From: Atherix ibis
Lineage: Eukaryota; Arthropoda; Insecta; Diptera; Athericidae
Assembly (NCBI GenBank): GCA_958298945.1
Contig: CATQJD010000001.1
Coordinates: 1,777,773 to 1,841,772 of the forward strand
Length of the DNA: 64,000 nucleotides
Direction of reading: 5' to 3'
The notes under the pieces are model-generated. The model did no database searches, had not been told where the DNA came from, and was given only the letters and a program-made list of their open reading frames with translations. This document shows, one piece after another, positions 1-8,992 of the stretch (its first letter is position 1; every line of letters starts with the position of its first letter). The position numbers and the translations under genes were made by a program.

Positions 1-112
1 TACGCCGTTTCTGTTGTATTGCATGTGTGTGCGTTCTACGAATGTATTGCCACAAAATTCCGACAGAATTTTTGTGTAGAGGCCTATCCAGCTCTTCTTT
101 AATCTAAGGTGA
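1..112 (+). mobile_element. 3' end of a THAP-type DNA transposon, cut by window edge
   Basis: The segment matches the right ends of the THAP transposon copies at about 5260-5363 and 15860-15978, including the subterminal stretch GCATGTGTGTGCGTTCTACG and the terminal inverted repeat that ends TTTAATCTAAGGTG. It carries no coding sequence. The rest of the copy would lie left of the window. It abuts a MITE fragment with no spacer. Seen directly as a repeat; the class follows from the THAP exons in the longer copies. Confidence 0.7.
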
Positions 113-218
113 CTATTATGGGATTGTATTTTACTGCTGTCAGTGATATGTTCACTTTATTGAGAGTTTACTGATAAGTACTGCGCTGTAGCAAAGTTAG
201 TCCAATCGAATTCGCCTA
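111..218 (-). mobile_element. MITE subfamily M1, end fragment
   Basis: Read on the minus strand this starts TAGGCGAATTCGATTGGAC and continues through CTACAGCGCAGTACTT, matching the left end of the complete M1 copies at 1247 and 38512. Only about 108 bp of the roughly 365 bp element remain, and the inner edge joins the THAP transposon end. Non-coding. Confidence 0.75.
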
Positions 219-733
219 ATATATTTTATATAAATAAACACTACGGCACTTCTGATTTTGATTAAATATTAAGTGAGAATTGCTGTTGCAGTTATATCTG
301 ACTTATTATTATACGTATGTTTACTTAACCGAAAGTTAATATACATGTTTACTAATAATGACTGCCTGATATCAACCTAATAAACTTGGTATCATAATGG
401 CTGTTTTTAATTTGAAATAATTGCTGAACCAAGCCATCTTTCTAACGTTGCTTTAAATTAGGCATAATTATCCGTACTTCAATTAAATAATATTGGAGTA
501 CTGCAAGCAACATTTTTCCTTCCCAACCTGCATGTATTTGAATTGCACCTCGTGATTCAATTTTTAAAGCATAAAACCAATTGAACGAATTCAATATTCT
601 CAAACCGCATTATACACATTGAAGCGGTTAAAATTCGGCAAATCTTAATTAACAATGAATATAAGTGGAAATTCATGACGTTAACAAAATAAACATGAAC
701 AAGTTGCAATTACATAATAGTACTTAATTTCAC
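219..733. other. Presumed Vav intron 1 sequence (partial)
   Basis: AT-rich sequence directly downstream, in Vav orientation, of the exon's splice donor at 732-733. I see no ORF, RNA gene or recognisable element in it. That it is intron is inferred from the donor and from the interrupted CH domain. Confidence 0.5.
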
Positions 734-1003
734 CTGCGCCATTTGGGGCTTCTTGTGGAATTCTCTATTTTCAAGCGCACTGGGATCAAGAAACTTTATC
801 AAATTACACAAAAGAACTCCATCCCGTAATGTTACAGCTAGAACTTTTATTTGGGAGTCTTCCCAATTCGCTTTATGATCGGGTGGTAGGATTTTACATC
901 TTGTCAACCACGCTGCGCATTCACGCCAAAAATTGTTGTCCATTGCCATTTCATAAACTGTATTAGAAAATAAAGGATAATTCGCATACAAAATTACATC
1001 CAT
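734..1003 (-). CDS. Vav: Vav guanine-nucleotide exchange factor, first coding exon
   Basis: This 90-codon exon encodes the N-terminal half of a calponin-homology domain. Diagnostic motifs are FWRECAAWLTRCKILPPDHK, the core LRDGVLLCNLIKFLDP, and NREFHKKPQMAQ just before the splice site. Vav proteins are Rho/Rac exchange factors (CH, DH, PH, C1, SH2 and SH3 domains) acting downstream of receptor tyrosine kinases at the plasma membrane; the CH domain takes part in autoinhibition. On the minus strand the reading runs CAG|GTGAAATT at 734/733, a good donor, and the frame beyond it soon stops. The ATG at 1003 is the most upstream; two later in-frame ATGs at 949 and 943 are closer to the CH domain and could be the true start. 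Later exons must lie left of the window. No acceptor is needed if this is the first coding exon. Confidence 0.85.
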
Positions 1004-1246
1004 GTATAAAAATATTTTGCTAACCTTATTTTAAATATAATATGCTCTTAATTCAAAAATTAAAAAATTCTAATTAAAATGATTCGCAATACCATAAAAA
1101 ACTTTAACACAACGCAACTAAGAAAAAAAATTTCAATAATAACTCCACCACATCAAATTCATAGTAGCAAAGCTAACATAGAGCACAAAACCAACAACTA
1201 AAATGAACAAAATTAGCCAAATATTAACGAATTTCGCACCATTCAA
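1004..1246. other. Upstream flank of the Vav exon
   Basis: AT-rich, with no element ends seen. It would hold the Vav 5' UTR or proximal promoter if the ATG at 1003 is used, but I see no convincing initiator or TATA box. Confidence 0.3.
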
Positions 1247-1615
1247 TAGGCTAATTCGATTGCACTAATTTTGCTACAGTGCAGTACTTAGCAGTAGGCT
1301 CTCAAAAAAATCAACATATCACTGACAGCAGTAAAATATAAACTCACAATAGTAACCAACAATACTGAGTTTATTCACACATAAACAATAAAAACTGAGT
1401 TTACGCATACATAAACAATAAAAACAAAAATATGACGCTTCAACATAACCAACGAACCCGCTAAGCTATCTATAGCCAGTTCGGTAACTACAATCCCCTT
1501 ACCCTAAAAGGAGAAGTGCAACTACTGCTACAATTCTGTTTTGTTCGAGGTACTGTAGATGATGACACCTACACAACAGTAGCAGCAGCAAAATTAGTCC
1601 AATCGAATTCGCCTA
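1247..1615 (+). mobile_element. MITE subfamily M1, complete copy
   Basis: Terminal inverted repeats of about 29 bp: the left end starts TAGGCTAATTCGATTGCACT, and the reverse complement of the right end starts TAGGCGAATTCGATTGGACT. The outer TA on both sides can be read as a TA target duplication, which would suit Tc1/mariner mobilisation; no 8 bp duplication is visible. The interior carries duplicated ACATAAACAATAAAAACTGA motifs and no ORF. It lies about 240 bp upstream of the Vav start codon. Confidence 0.8.
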
Positions 1616-1856
1616 ATTTATTGACACAATTGCTATCAGTAAACAAATGTCATCACTTTATTATAGATTTTACTTAGATTATAGAGTAGTAAGGATACAC
1701 AAAACCGTTATGTGGTAACAAAATGTAATTGTTGCCAAAAAAATCTCGCGGAATTGCAATGAAGCAAAAACCTCATCTACAGACCTTGCCCATCTATTAA
1801 CTTAAAATGTAGTTAAGATCATCATTGTTTTAAATGTATATTCAATGCTTTTAAAA
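1616..1856. other. Spacer between MITEs
   Basis: AT-rich sequence with no ORF and no repeat that I can place. Confidence 0.4.
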
Positions 1857-2256
1857 TAGCTGTATTCCATTGGGCCAATTTGGCTACTCGCAAGTACTTG
1901 CAAGTAGATGTCCAATGGAACACATAATTATGCGTACAAATCTGTGTAATTTGCAATTATATGCACATAATATTCAACTTTACTTTTCTTGATACATGGA
2001 GGCACATCTTCATCAGAATCTGATGATGATGTAGAGTCTATAAAGTCAAATAAGTAAATATAACAAAACTATGACACTTCAACATAACCAATGAACCCGC
2101 TAAACCATCTATTGCCAGGTAGAAAACTACAATCCCCTTACCCTAAAGGGAGAAGTGCAACTACTCGCGCGAAATACTTATCTGTATGAGCAAGAGTAGC
2201 TGCGAGTGGCTAGACGTACTTGTGAGTAGCAAAATTTTCCCAATGGAATACAGCTA
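1857..2256 (+). mobile_element. MITE subfamily M2, complete but diverged copy
   Basis: The left end reads TAGCTGTATTCCATTGGGCC and the reverse complement of the right end reads TAGCTGTATTCCATTGGGAA. Both continue into TTTGCTACTC(G/A)CAAGTAC subterminal sequence. The middle shares the 'cttcaacataaccaa' block with M1 and carries unrelated AT-rich sequence near 1930-2040 that looks like a replacement. Non-coding. Confidence 0.75.
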
Positions 2257-2950
2257 ATGAAATAAAGTATACGATAGTACATCAAATAATCATAAAACAT
2301 AATTATTTGTACGATATAATTACAAATTACTTTTTCTAACAAAAAAATGAATAAAACACGGAAATAAAAATCAAAAGATTATTATAAATCTTTACAAGCT
2401 GCTATTTATCTACTTAGCGAACTAAAAAACACAATTTTGTTGGAGGAGCATATTATTCCTTCCATTTGTAGTTTGGACATATCCCATGAATTCAATCGGT
2501 TCGTATGAGGTTCTTTTTTTTGATGTCGTGATTTAAATAATTTTTAAAGTAAAGTTATAATAAAAAGTGAGGCGAAACTAGTAAATAATTACGTAAAAAA
2601 TAAAAGTAATATTTTAATATATTGATACGTTTACAGAAAATGAAGTATTTAGTTAAAAATTGGTTTAGTTATACGAAAACAACTCCCGAATTTCGTTTTT
2701 CAGATGAGTTCTCGGTAAAAACTAATTATATATTTGAATTGAAGTGATAACTATGGCCTATAATTCAAATAATATTAAATTGATTCGAGCGCTAAAAAAC
2801 TAAAAAATTAGTTTAATAATATTCTATTTGCATGCTAATTTTAATTAATTTAATCAATTAAAATTAGCATGCAAATAGAATATAATTTGTGTTCAGATTC
2901 ACGTGTCAATGACTGTCATCTGATTATCTTACGATGGTGGTTTAATATAT
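2257..2950. other. AT-rich stretch with a fragment of a dispersed repeat
   Basis: From about 2560 to 2740 the sequence resembles 35205-35340, including the shared GAATTTCGTTTTTCAGATGA, so a dispersed repeat passes through here. A perfect palindrome at 2819-2883 is listed separately. No coding sequence seen. Confidence 0.45.
2819..2883. repeat. Perfect 28 bp inverted repeat, 9 nt loop
   Basis: Arms at 2819-2846 and 2856-2883 are exact reverse complements (the left arm begins ATATTCTATTTGCATGCT). The loop is 9 nt. It is not at the end of any element I recognise. Confidence 0.9.
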
Positions 2951-3308
2951 TAGCCGTATTCCAATGGACCAATTTTGCTACTCGCAAGTACTTGGGAGTC
3001 GATGCCTTTAGGAACGCAAAGTTTACTTGCAGAAGTAAAATATAACCTCAAAATAGTCAACAACAATACTGCGTTTACTCAAACATAAACAATAAAAACT
3101 GAGTTTATTTACACATAAACAATACTGACAAAAATATGACTCTTCAACATAGCCAACGAATACGCTAAGCTAGGGTATTTCCAAATACCCTACCGTAAAT
3201 TGTATGGCGTAACTACGCATGCGAACTACTCATTTGTTCAAGGTGGTTTAGATGATGACAGCTAGAACTACTCGTGAGTAGTGAAATTGGTCCATTGGAA
3301 TACGGCTA
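2951..3308 (+). mobile_element. MITE subfamily M2, complete copy
   Basis: Terminal repeats start TAGCCGTATTCCAATGGACC on both ends (the right end reverse-complemented). The interior again has the duplicated ACATAAACAATAAAAACTGA motif and the block around CGTAAATTGTATGGCGTAAC. The outer TA may be the target duplication. No ORF. Confidence 0.8.
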
Positions 3309-3321
3309 TTATATTGTCACC

Positions 3322-3410
3322 TTAAGGCCGGTATGCAGCAGGAGCTAAGACAAATTTTAACGCAATCTCAACTACTCTCCCATTTAGCGCAGCTAAACGA
3401 GAGTGAAAAC
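3322..3410. repeat. Fragment of another inverted-repeat element next to THAP copy 1
   Basis: The sequence beginning GGCCGGTATGCAG with GAGCTAAGACAAATTTT appears in reverse orientation at 8110-8180, again immediately beside a THAP transposon end. Either the THAP element inserted next to the same repeat twice, or the repeat is part of a longer transposing unit. No coding sequence. Confidence 0.5.
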
Positions 3411-3456
3411 CTTAGATTAAAGATGAACTGGATAGGCCTTAGATTACAGAATACCT

Positions 3457-3528
3457 GGATAGGCCCTTACCGTATATGTGTACGTTTTATATGTATAAAA
3501 CGTATGCATATACGGTAAGGGCCTATCC
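3457..3528. repeat. 72 bp palindrome at the left end of THAP copy 1
   Basis: Outer arms 3457-3478 and 3507-3528 are exact reverse complements of the subterminal GGATAGGCCCTTACCGTATA region. A second, inner inverted repeat (TACGTTTTATA / TATAAAACGTA) fills the centre. It looks like a local inverted duplication of the element's own end. Confidence 0.85.
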
Positions 3529-3649
3529 AATTATTTTGTGTACAAATTTTTACGAGAGGGATATGACTGTCAAAAAATTTTTTTGTAGACATGACACCCA
3601 CTGCCATCTATGTGTCGTAACGGAAATTTATTTAATTGCAAAAGCATTT

Positions 3650-3963
3650 AAACCAATTTTGCTACTACACTAGTTGTGTATCTGTCAACATCTACTTTAC
3701 CTCGAACAGAGCAGTAATTTTCATTTGGAGTTACGCATACAATGTACAGTAGGTGGATTGTAGTTGCTACAGTGAAAATAGATATATTTGCGGGTTCGTT
3801 GGTTATGTTGAAATGTCATATTTTTGTTTTTATTGTTTATGTGTGAATAAACTCAGTATTGTCGGTGACTATTGTGAGATTGTATTTTACTGCTGTAGTG
3901 ATATGTTCTTTTTATTGAGAGTGTACAGCGCTGTAGCAAAATTGGTCCAATGGAATACAGCTA
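3650..3963 (-). mobile_element. M2-type MITE inserted in THAP copy 1
   Basis: On the minus strand it begins TAGCTGTATTCCATTGGACC and continues through CTACAGCGCTGTAC. The other end is truncated at about AAACCAATTTTGCTAC. The flanking THAP sequence is continuous in copy 2, which shows that this is an insertion. Confidence 0.7.
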
Positions 3964-4385
3964 TTATTTATTAAAACAGAATTTTTAAAGTGGGGAAGAG
4001 TATTTAAAATATGAATTGTAAGTTATTTGATTATATGAAAGCAAACATTGGAATACAGCAATGATAGGTCATTTTTATTTTTTGTACAATCTTTTGATAC
4101 GAAATGGAATTATATTTTAGGTTAATTATACATTTCGTAAATATCAATTACATATTAACCGCCTCAATTTTGTAGACTTTCGGAGATGTTGAAAACTTTA
4201 ATTCTCCATGAAAGTGGAGACTTGGGGGTTAGCTTTGTCATTTCTGAAGTTTTATTTTCGCACATCGGAAAGTGCAAGTAAATGTGTTTGTTTTCATATA
4301 AATAGAAGTATTTAAGAAAAAGTAAGTATTTTTATAAATAGATATATTTTTGATAAAACTTAATACGAAGTTTTTATTTCAGAAT

Positions 4386-4453
4386 ATGAAGTGTTTTATT
4401 AAGAATTGCTGCTCAACCGACAACATGAGGAAGCCGGGAATTTCTTTCTTTCG
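4386..4453 (+). pseudogene. THAP zinc-finger exon 1, copy 1
   Basis: The exon encodes a THAP start (MKCFIKNCCSTDNMRKPGIS, then FFR) with the first two zinc-binding cysteines as C-x4-C. It ends CTTTCG|GTAAGT, a strong donor. The reading frame and ATG are intact, but exon 2, which supplies the C-x2-H half of the zinc site, is missing from this copy, so no complete THAP domain can be made. THAP domains bind DNA and form the N terminus of P-element transposases. Confidence 0.6.
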
Positions 4454-5363
4454 GTAAGTTGACATCTTCATTTTTACTAACCAAAATAACAAATATTTAG
4501 TTTGTGATGTGCCTAAATGGCTATTAGTGATTTATTTTATCCAAAAAGTGGTAAAAAAGTGAAAAGTTGGTCATTAAATAAATGTAAGCAAATCCGATGT
4601 TGACAGTTCAATGTTTACCAGAAAATAGTTCAGTGCCGGTGTACGTGAAGTGTGTGTAAGAAAGTTTAAGGGAACGAATTTTTCAGTCTATTTTTCATTG
4701 CTGTTTTCATTGTGTTAAAATAAATTTAGAATATTCTTCGGTAGGCTTATTATTTAAATAAATATGTTTTGCTTGCTCTATTAGACCATATTATAATGCA
4801 TTTATTAAAAAATATTGCTTTGCATTTTTTTTAGAATATTAGTTATTAATTTTTTAAGTACATTAAATTTTTCTTATTGTAATTTAGTTTTAAAGCATTT
4901 CCTTTAATGTTGTATACGATTAACATCTTATTGTGCACATAATTGCTTTCATATAATCAAAAAACATACAATTCATATTTTTATATACTATTCCCCACTT
5001 TAAAAATTCTGTTTTAATAAATAATATACAGTGAAATAAATAAAATGAAAATGCATAATAAATAAATAAATATTTAAAAATAGAATACTGTGTTTTATTG
5101 CATATTTACAAAACTAATTCCATCAAACAAGACCCGCAATATTAAAAAATCTGCTAATTTACGCATACGTGTATGTGTTAATGATATCACACATAAAAAA
5201 TGGTTTTAAACGAACCGCTTCAATCGCATACTGAACTTTTAAATTGGTTCCCAATGATTTACGCCGTTTCTGTTGTATTGCATGTGTGTGCGTTCTATGA
5301 ATGTGTTGCCAACAAAATTTGGACAGAATTTTTGTGTAGAGGCCTATCCAGTACTTCTTTAAT

Positions 5364-6276
5364 TTATTTTAACACAATGAAAACTAATGAAAAATAGACT
5401 GAAAAATTCGGTACCTCAAACTTTCTTACACACACTTTACGTACACCGGCACTGAACCATTTTCTGGTAAACATTGAACTGTCAACATTGGATTTGTTTA
5501 CATTTATTCAATGCCGAACTTTTTACTTTTTAACCACTTTTCCGATAAAATAAATTACTAAAAGCCATTTAGACACTTCACAAACTAAATTTTTATTATT
5601 TTATGTAGTAAAAATGAAAATTTCAACTTACCGGAAGAAAGAAATTCCTGGTTTTCTCATTTCATCGTACGAAGAACAATTCTTAACAAAGCACTTTATT
5701 TTCTGAAATAAAAACTTGTTATTAAATGTTATCAATAATATAACTATTAATAAAAATACTTACTTTTTCGTAAATACTTTAAAATAAATATAAAATACAC
5801 TTTAAATTGCACTTTCCTATATGGCACAATATCAACTTTAAAAATGACAACGCTAGTTAGATTAGTTCGATGTGTAATCTCTTTCATGGAGAATGGCAGG
5901 TTGTAAAACTCTCCGAAAGTCTAGAAAATTGAGGCGCTTTATATTTGAATGATATTTACGAAATGCATAATAAACGTAATATAGAATTCCATTTCATATC
6001 AAAAGTTTGTACAAAAAATAAAAATAGCCTATCGTTGTGTTTAAATTGTATTTTTGTTTCCAATAAGTGAATTAAAAGGAATATAAATTATGCTTTTGCA
6101 ATTCAATAAATTTCTATTACAAGAACTAGATGGCAGTGAGTGTCATGTCTACATAAAAAAATCCATAAAAAGCTATCTAATAAATGCCATTTCTCGCCGC
6201 TTCGCAATAAATTGTACACAAAATTGCGTATACATATACGGTAAGGGCCTATCCAGGTATTCTTTAATCTAAGGTG
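5364..6276 (-). mobile_element. THAP-domain DNA transposon, copy 2 (5' part, inverted)
   Basis: Reading on the minus strand from 6276, it starts with the terminal repeat CACCTTAGATTAAAGAATAC, passes exon 1 (5699-5632) and stops abruptly at 5364, inside sequence that matches about 4690-4735 of copy 1. It therefore forms an inverted repeat with copy 1 of roughly 0.7-0.9 kb at about 85-90% identity by eye. The loop (4736-5363) is the right end of copy 1. Confidence 0.65.
5632..5699 (-). pseudogene. THAP exon 1, copy 2, start codon lost
   Basis: Same 68 bp exon as at 4386, with donor CTTCCG|GTAAGT and the C-x4-C pair retained, but the initiator reads ATA instead of ATG. Degenerate. Confidence 0.55.
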
Positions 6277-6411
6277 AAAACTTTTTGTGTAGAGATAAAT
6301 TTTGACATTTCGGAACTTTTTAATTTCGATATTGATGGTTTGTTGTTATTTAAAAAATAATTGAAGTGAAAAGTCGTTGGGACTAAAATTAATTATTTAT
6401 CAACATCGAAA

Positions 6412-7258
6412 TTTAGTGACTGCTGGTGTTTATTTATTAATTCGATTTAATATTTTATTAGTAGAAACATGAATAGGACAGTTATTATTATTATCTGGAT
6501 TAACAATTATTATGGCAGGTATAGGGGCAAATTTTGAATTTTTTTAAAAAAAAATTATTGCTTTATCTACGTTGAGTCAATTAGGATTAATAATAAGAAT
6601 TTTATCAATAGGATTTTTTAAATTAGCATTTTTTCATTTATTGACTCATAAGGCTTTATTATTTATGTGTGCAGGTGCTATTATTCATAATATAAGAAAT
6701 TCTCAGGATATTCGTTTAATAGGGGGATTTGTAAATCATATACCTTTTACTTCTTCTTGTTTAAATGTTGCTAATTTAGCTTTATGTGGTATACCTTTTT
6801 TAGCTGGATTTTATTCAAAGGATATGATTTTAGAAATTGTATCATTATCTTATTTAAATATATTTAGTTTTTTCTTATATTTATATTCTACAGGATTAAC
6901 TGTTTGTTATTCGATGCGGTTAGTTTATTATACAATGACTGGAAATTTTAATGTTATATCTTTACATTTATTAAATGATGAGGGTTGAATTATATTAAAG
7001 AGAATAATGGGATTATTATTTATAGCAGTTATTGGTGGAAGTATATTAAATTAATTAATTTTTCCAGTTCCTTATATAATTAATTTACCTGATTATTTAA
7101 AGTTAATAACTTTATTTGTTTGTATTATAGGGGGTATTATGGGATATTTAATTTCAAATATTATATTTTTTAAATAAATCATTAAAGTATAATTTTTTAT
7201 CAACATATTTAGGGAGAATATGATTTATACCTTATATTTCTACTTATGGAATTATTTA
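6412..7258 (+). pseudogene. NUMT: nuclear copy of mitochondrial ND5 (3' part)
   Basis: Read with the invertebrate mitochondrial code (ATA=Met, AGA=Ser, TGA=Trp), the sequence gives NADH dehydrogenase subunit 5, from GVYLLIRF through QLLLLLSGLT, LSQLGLM, FFKLAFFHLLTH, ALLFMCAGA, FYSKDMILE to PYISTYGIIY. In the nuclear code it holds one long open stretch (6572-6988) that ends at a TGA, which is Trp in mitochondria. It has a short in-frame deletion after HLLTH and a TAA near 7051. Both junctions are abrupt: the left is in AT-rich sequence near 6412, the right at 7258, where an unrelated dispersed repeat begins. Non-functional in the nucleus. A minor alternative is a misassembled mitochondrial read, which the lesions argue against. 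Confidence 0.9.
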
Positions 7259-8075
7259 TCATATGGCTGTTTATTTTGCTGATTCTGCGTACGTCTTGTC
7301 ACAACATTAATTATGCTTTTATTCAATTTTTTAATCTTTTTTTTATTATTCACTGGGTATTTACTTATAAAATGTAGATTAATAGCAGTTTAACTATTTT
7401 CTAATATTCCTAATAAGAAATTATGATCAAATTAGCTCAGAATTTCGTAGACTAAATAATTTTTCTTTTATTTATTATCAAAGATTATTAGTAATCACAT
7501 AAAAAATTTTAATCCTAAATTTTCTTCAACGGTCTTTGTTAATTCCATTTAAATTTCTATATTTTTAATTTGACTTATTTTTAAGTCCATGGGTTTTTTC
7601 TTCTTTGTTTATTTAAGAAATTTTGTACACTATTCACCTATTTCGAAATAATTATTATTTTATTTTATAACTTCTGGCATCACTTTTTATTAATTTCCTT
7701 TACACAATTTTCTTAACGGTTCTGTTACATTTAATTACTGAAATATTATATGCAAAAGACTTCGCTTTCACCATCATCTACCTTAGATGCACCACTCCGG
7801 CTCAGTAGTCAAACACCAAATATCTGCCCATCATCTTGCATGATAGCATCATGACACTGGCTGCATTTTTATCACTTTGTATGTACGTGCAAGATCGTAT
7901 GTACACGCGGTCATTTTCCGATTTCATCGCCGATTCATCTTGTGCGCCACCGCATTGGTAACAACCAAATCATTAATGCCATCGATAAGGCTTTTATAAT
8001 AAGAGTGTCCAAAATTTCCGTTTCATACGAAATTTTTGCCTATCTTAAATACTTAGAACTTATAACCGTATATAA
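7258..8075 (+). repeat. Dispersed repeat R1, copy 1 (unclassified)
   Basis: About 815 bp closely matching 36400-37235, starting CATATGGCTGTT and ending near CCGTATATAATTAATTTTTA. It includes CACCACTCCGGCTCAGTAGT and the CATGATAGC(A/G)TCATGACACTGG segment. Relative to copy 2 it has an extra ~22 bp near 7375 and lacks a ~36 bp duplication. No ORF, no clear terminal repeats and no poly-A tail, so the class is unknown; a solo LTR or a non-autonomous element is possible. Confidence 0.7.
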
Positions 8076-8179
8076 TTAATTTTTATCGCCCGGCGAAATC
8101 GTGAGCTAAATTTTTCGATTTCGATTTAGCTAGCTAAAAATCGTACGAAAATTTGTCTTAGCTCGAGCTGCATACCGGC
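8076..8179. repeat. Inverted partner of the fragment at 3322-3410
   Basis: Ends GAGCTGCATACCGGCC, the reverse complement of the start of 3322-3410, and directly precedes THAP copy 3. Non-coding. Confidence 0.5.
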
Positions 8180-8255
8180 CTTTAGATTAAAGAATACCTG
8201 GATAGGCCCTCGTCAGATTTCCGTATATGTATACACAATTTTGTGGCATACCTAT

Positions 8256-8608
8256 TAGCTGTATTCCATCAGGCAAATTTTGCTACTCACAAGTACTTCC
8301 AGCTACTCGCAGCTACTTTTGCTCGTACAAATGATTAGTTCGCATGCGTAGTTACGCATACAATTTACGGTAGGGGGATTTTAGTTTCCAAAATGAAAAT
8401 ATATGGCTTAGCGGGTTCGTTGGTTATGTTGACACAGTATTGTTTATGTGTGAATAAACTCAGTTTTTATTGTTTATGTTTGAGTAAACGCAGTATTGTT
8501 GACTGTTTTGAGGTTATATTTTAGTTCTGTCAGTAAATTTTGCGTTCAATTGGGCATCTACTCACATGTACTTGGGAGTAGCAAAATTGTCCCAATGTAA
8601 TACAGCTA
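8256..8608 (+). mobile_element. MITE subfamily M2 in THAP copy 3
   Basis: Ends are TAGCTGTATTCCATCAGGCA on the left and, reverse-complemented, TAGCTGTATTACATTGGGAC on the right. Both continue into TTTGCTACTC(A/C)CAAGTAC. The interior matches the other M2 copies. It lies about 75 bp inside the THAP element's left end. Confidence 0.8.
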
Positions 8609-8697
8609 TAAGCAACGAACCCGCTAAGCCATCTATTTTCATTTTGGGAACTAAAATCCTCCTACCGTAAATTGTATGCGTAACTACGCATGCGATC
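8609..8697 (+). mobile_element. M2 MITE fragment, left of the gypsy D insertion
   Basis: Starts within M2 internal sequence (AACGAACCCGCTAAGCCATC), directly after the preceding MITE, and ends at the target duplication CGATC (8693-8697). The element continues at 13446-13532 beyond gypsy D. Confidence 0.75.
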
Positions 8698-8876
8698 TGT
8701 AGTATATCGAGATATTGTACACCCAGCCATGACTATAAACCGGGTGGCGTGATGTTTCACACACATCAATGCCACACAGCAATGGATGAGTCAGTCATGT
8801 AGACACCGTCATGCAGTTAACATGTCTCTGTATAAATAATAAGAATTATACATAAATAAATAAGTCTAATATTATA
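8698..8876 (+). repeat. 5' LTR of gypsy D
   Basis: Starts TGTAGTATATCGAGATATTG. It contains a TATAAATA box-like motif near 8840 and AATAAATAAG near the end. The last bases read AATATTATA, whereas the 3' LTR ends AATATATTACA. No obvious TGG-type primer binding site follows (the next bases are AGGTAAAAAG). Confidence 0.85.
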
Positions 8877-8992
8877 AGGTAAAAAGTAAAAAGTGAAAAA
8901 AGAAAGTTAAAAGGTGTAGTGAAATCAGTGCGGGAAATCTCGTAAGAAGTGAATTTGTGATTGAAGTCGAAGGCAAAAAGGGTTCATACCAG

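Larger units (their letters stand above)
3411..5363 (+). mobile_element. THAP-domain DNA transposon, copy 1 (internally deleted)
   Basis: It begins with two tandem versions of the terminal repeat (CTTAGATTAAAGATGAACTGG, then CTTAGATTACAGAATACCTGG, each followed by ATAGGCC) and ends at TAGAGGCCTATCCAGTACTTC. It holds THAP exon 1 (4386-4453) but lacks exons 2 and 3, which copy 3 keeps. An M2 MITE is inserted at 3650-3963. No transposase catalytic region is visible, so the copy is non-autonomous. Relation to P elements is inferred from the N-terminal THAP domain alone. Confidence 0.65.

Noticed and set aside
710..733. Extra codons after the Vav exon (VKLSTIM then stop)
   Set aside because: They lie beyond a good splice donor (CAG|GTGAAATT) and inside the interrupted CH domain, so they are intron.
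6572..6988. 138-codon nuclear frame as a membrane protein gene
   Set aside because: It is mitochondrial ND5; it ends at a TGA that is Trp in the mitochondrial code, and AGA/ATA codons fit mitochondrial use.
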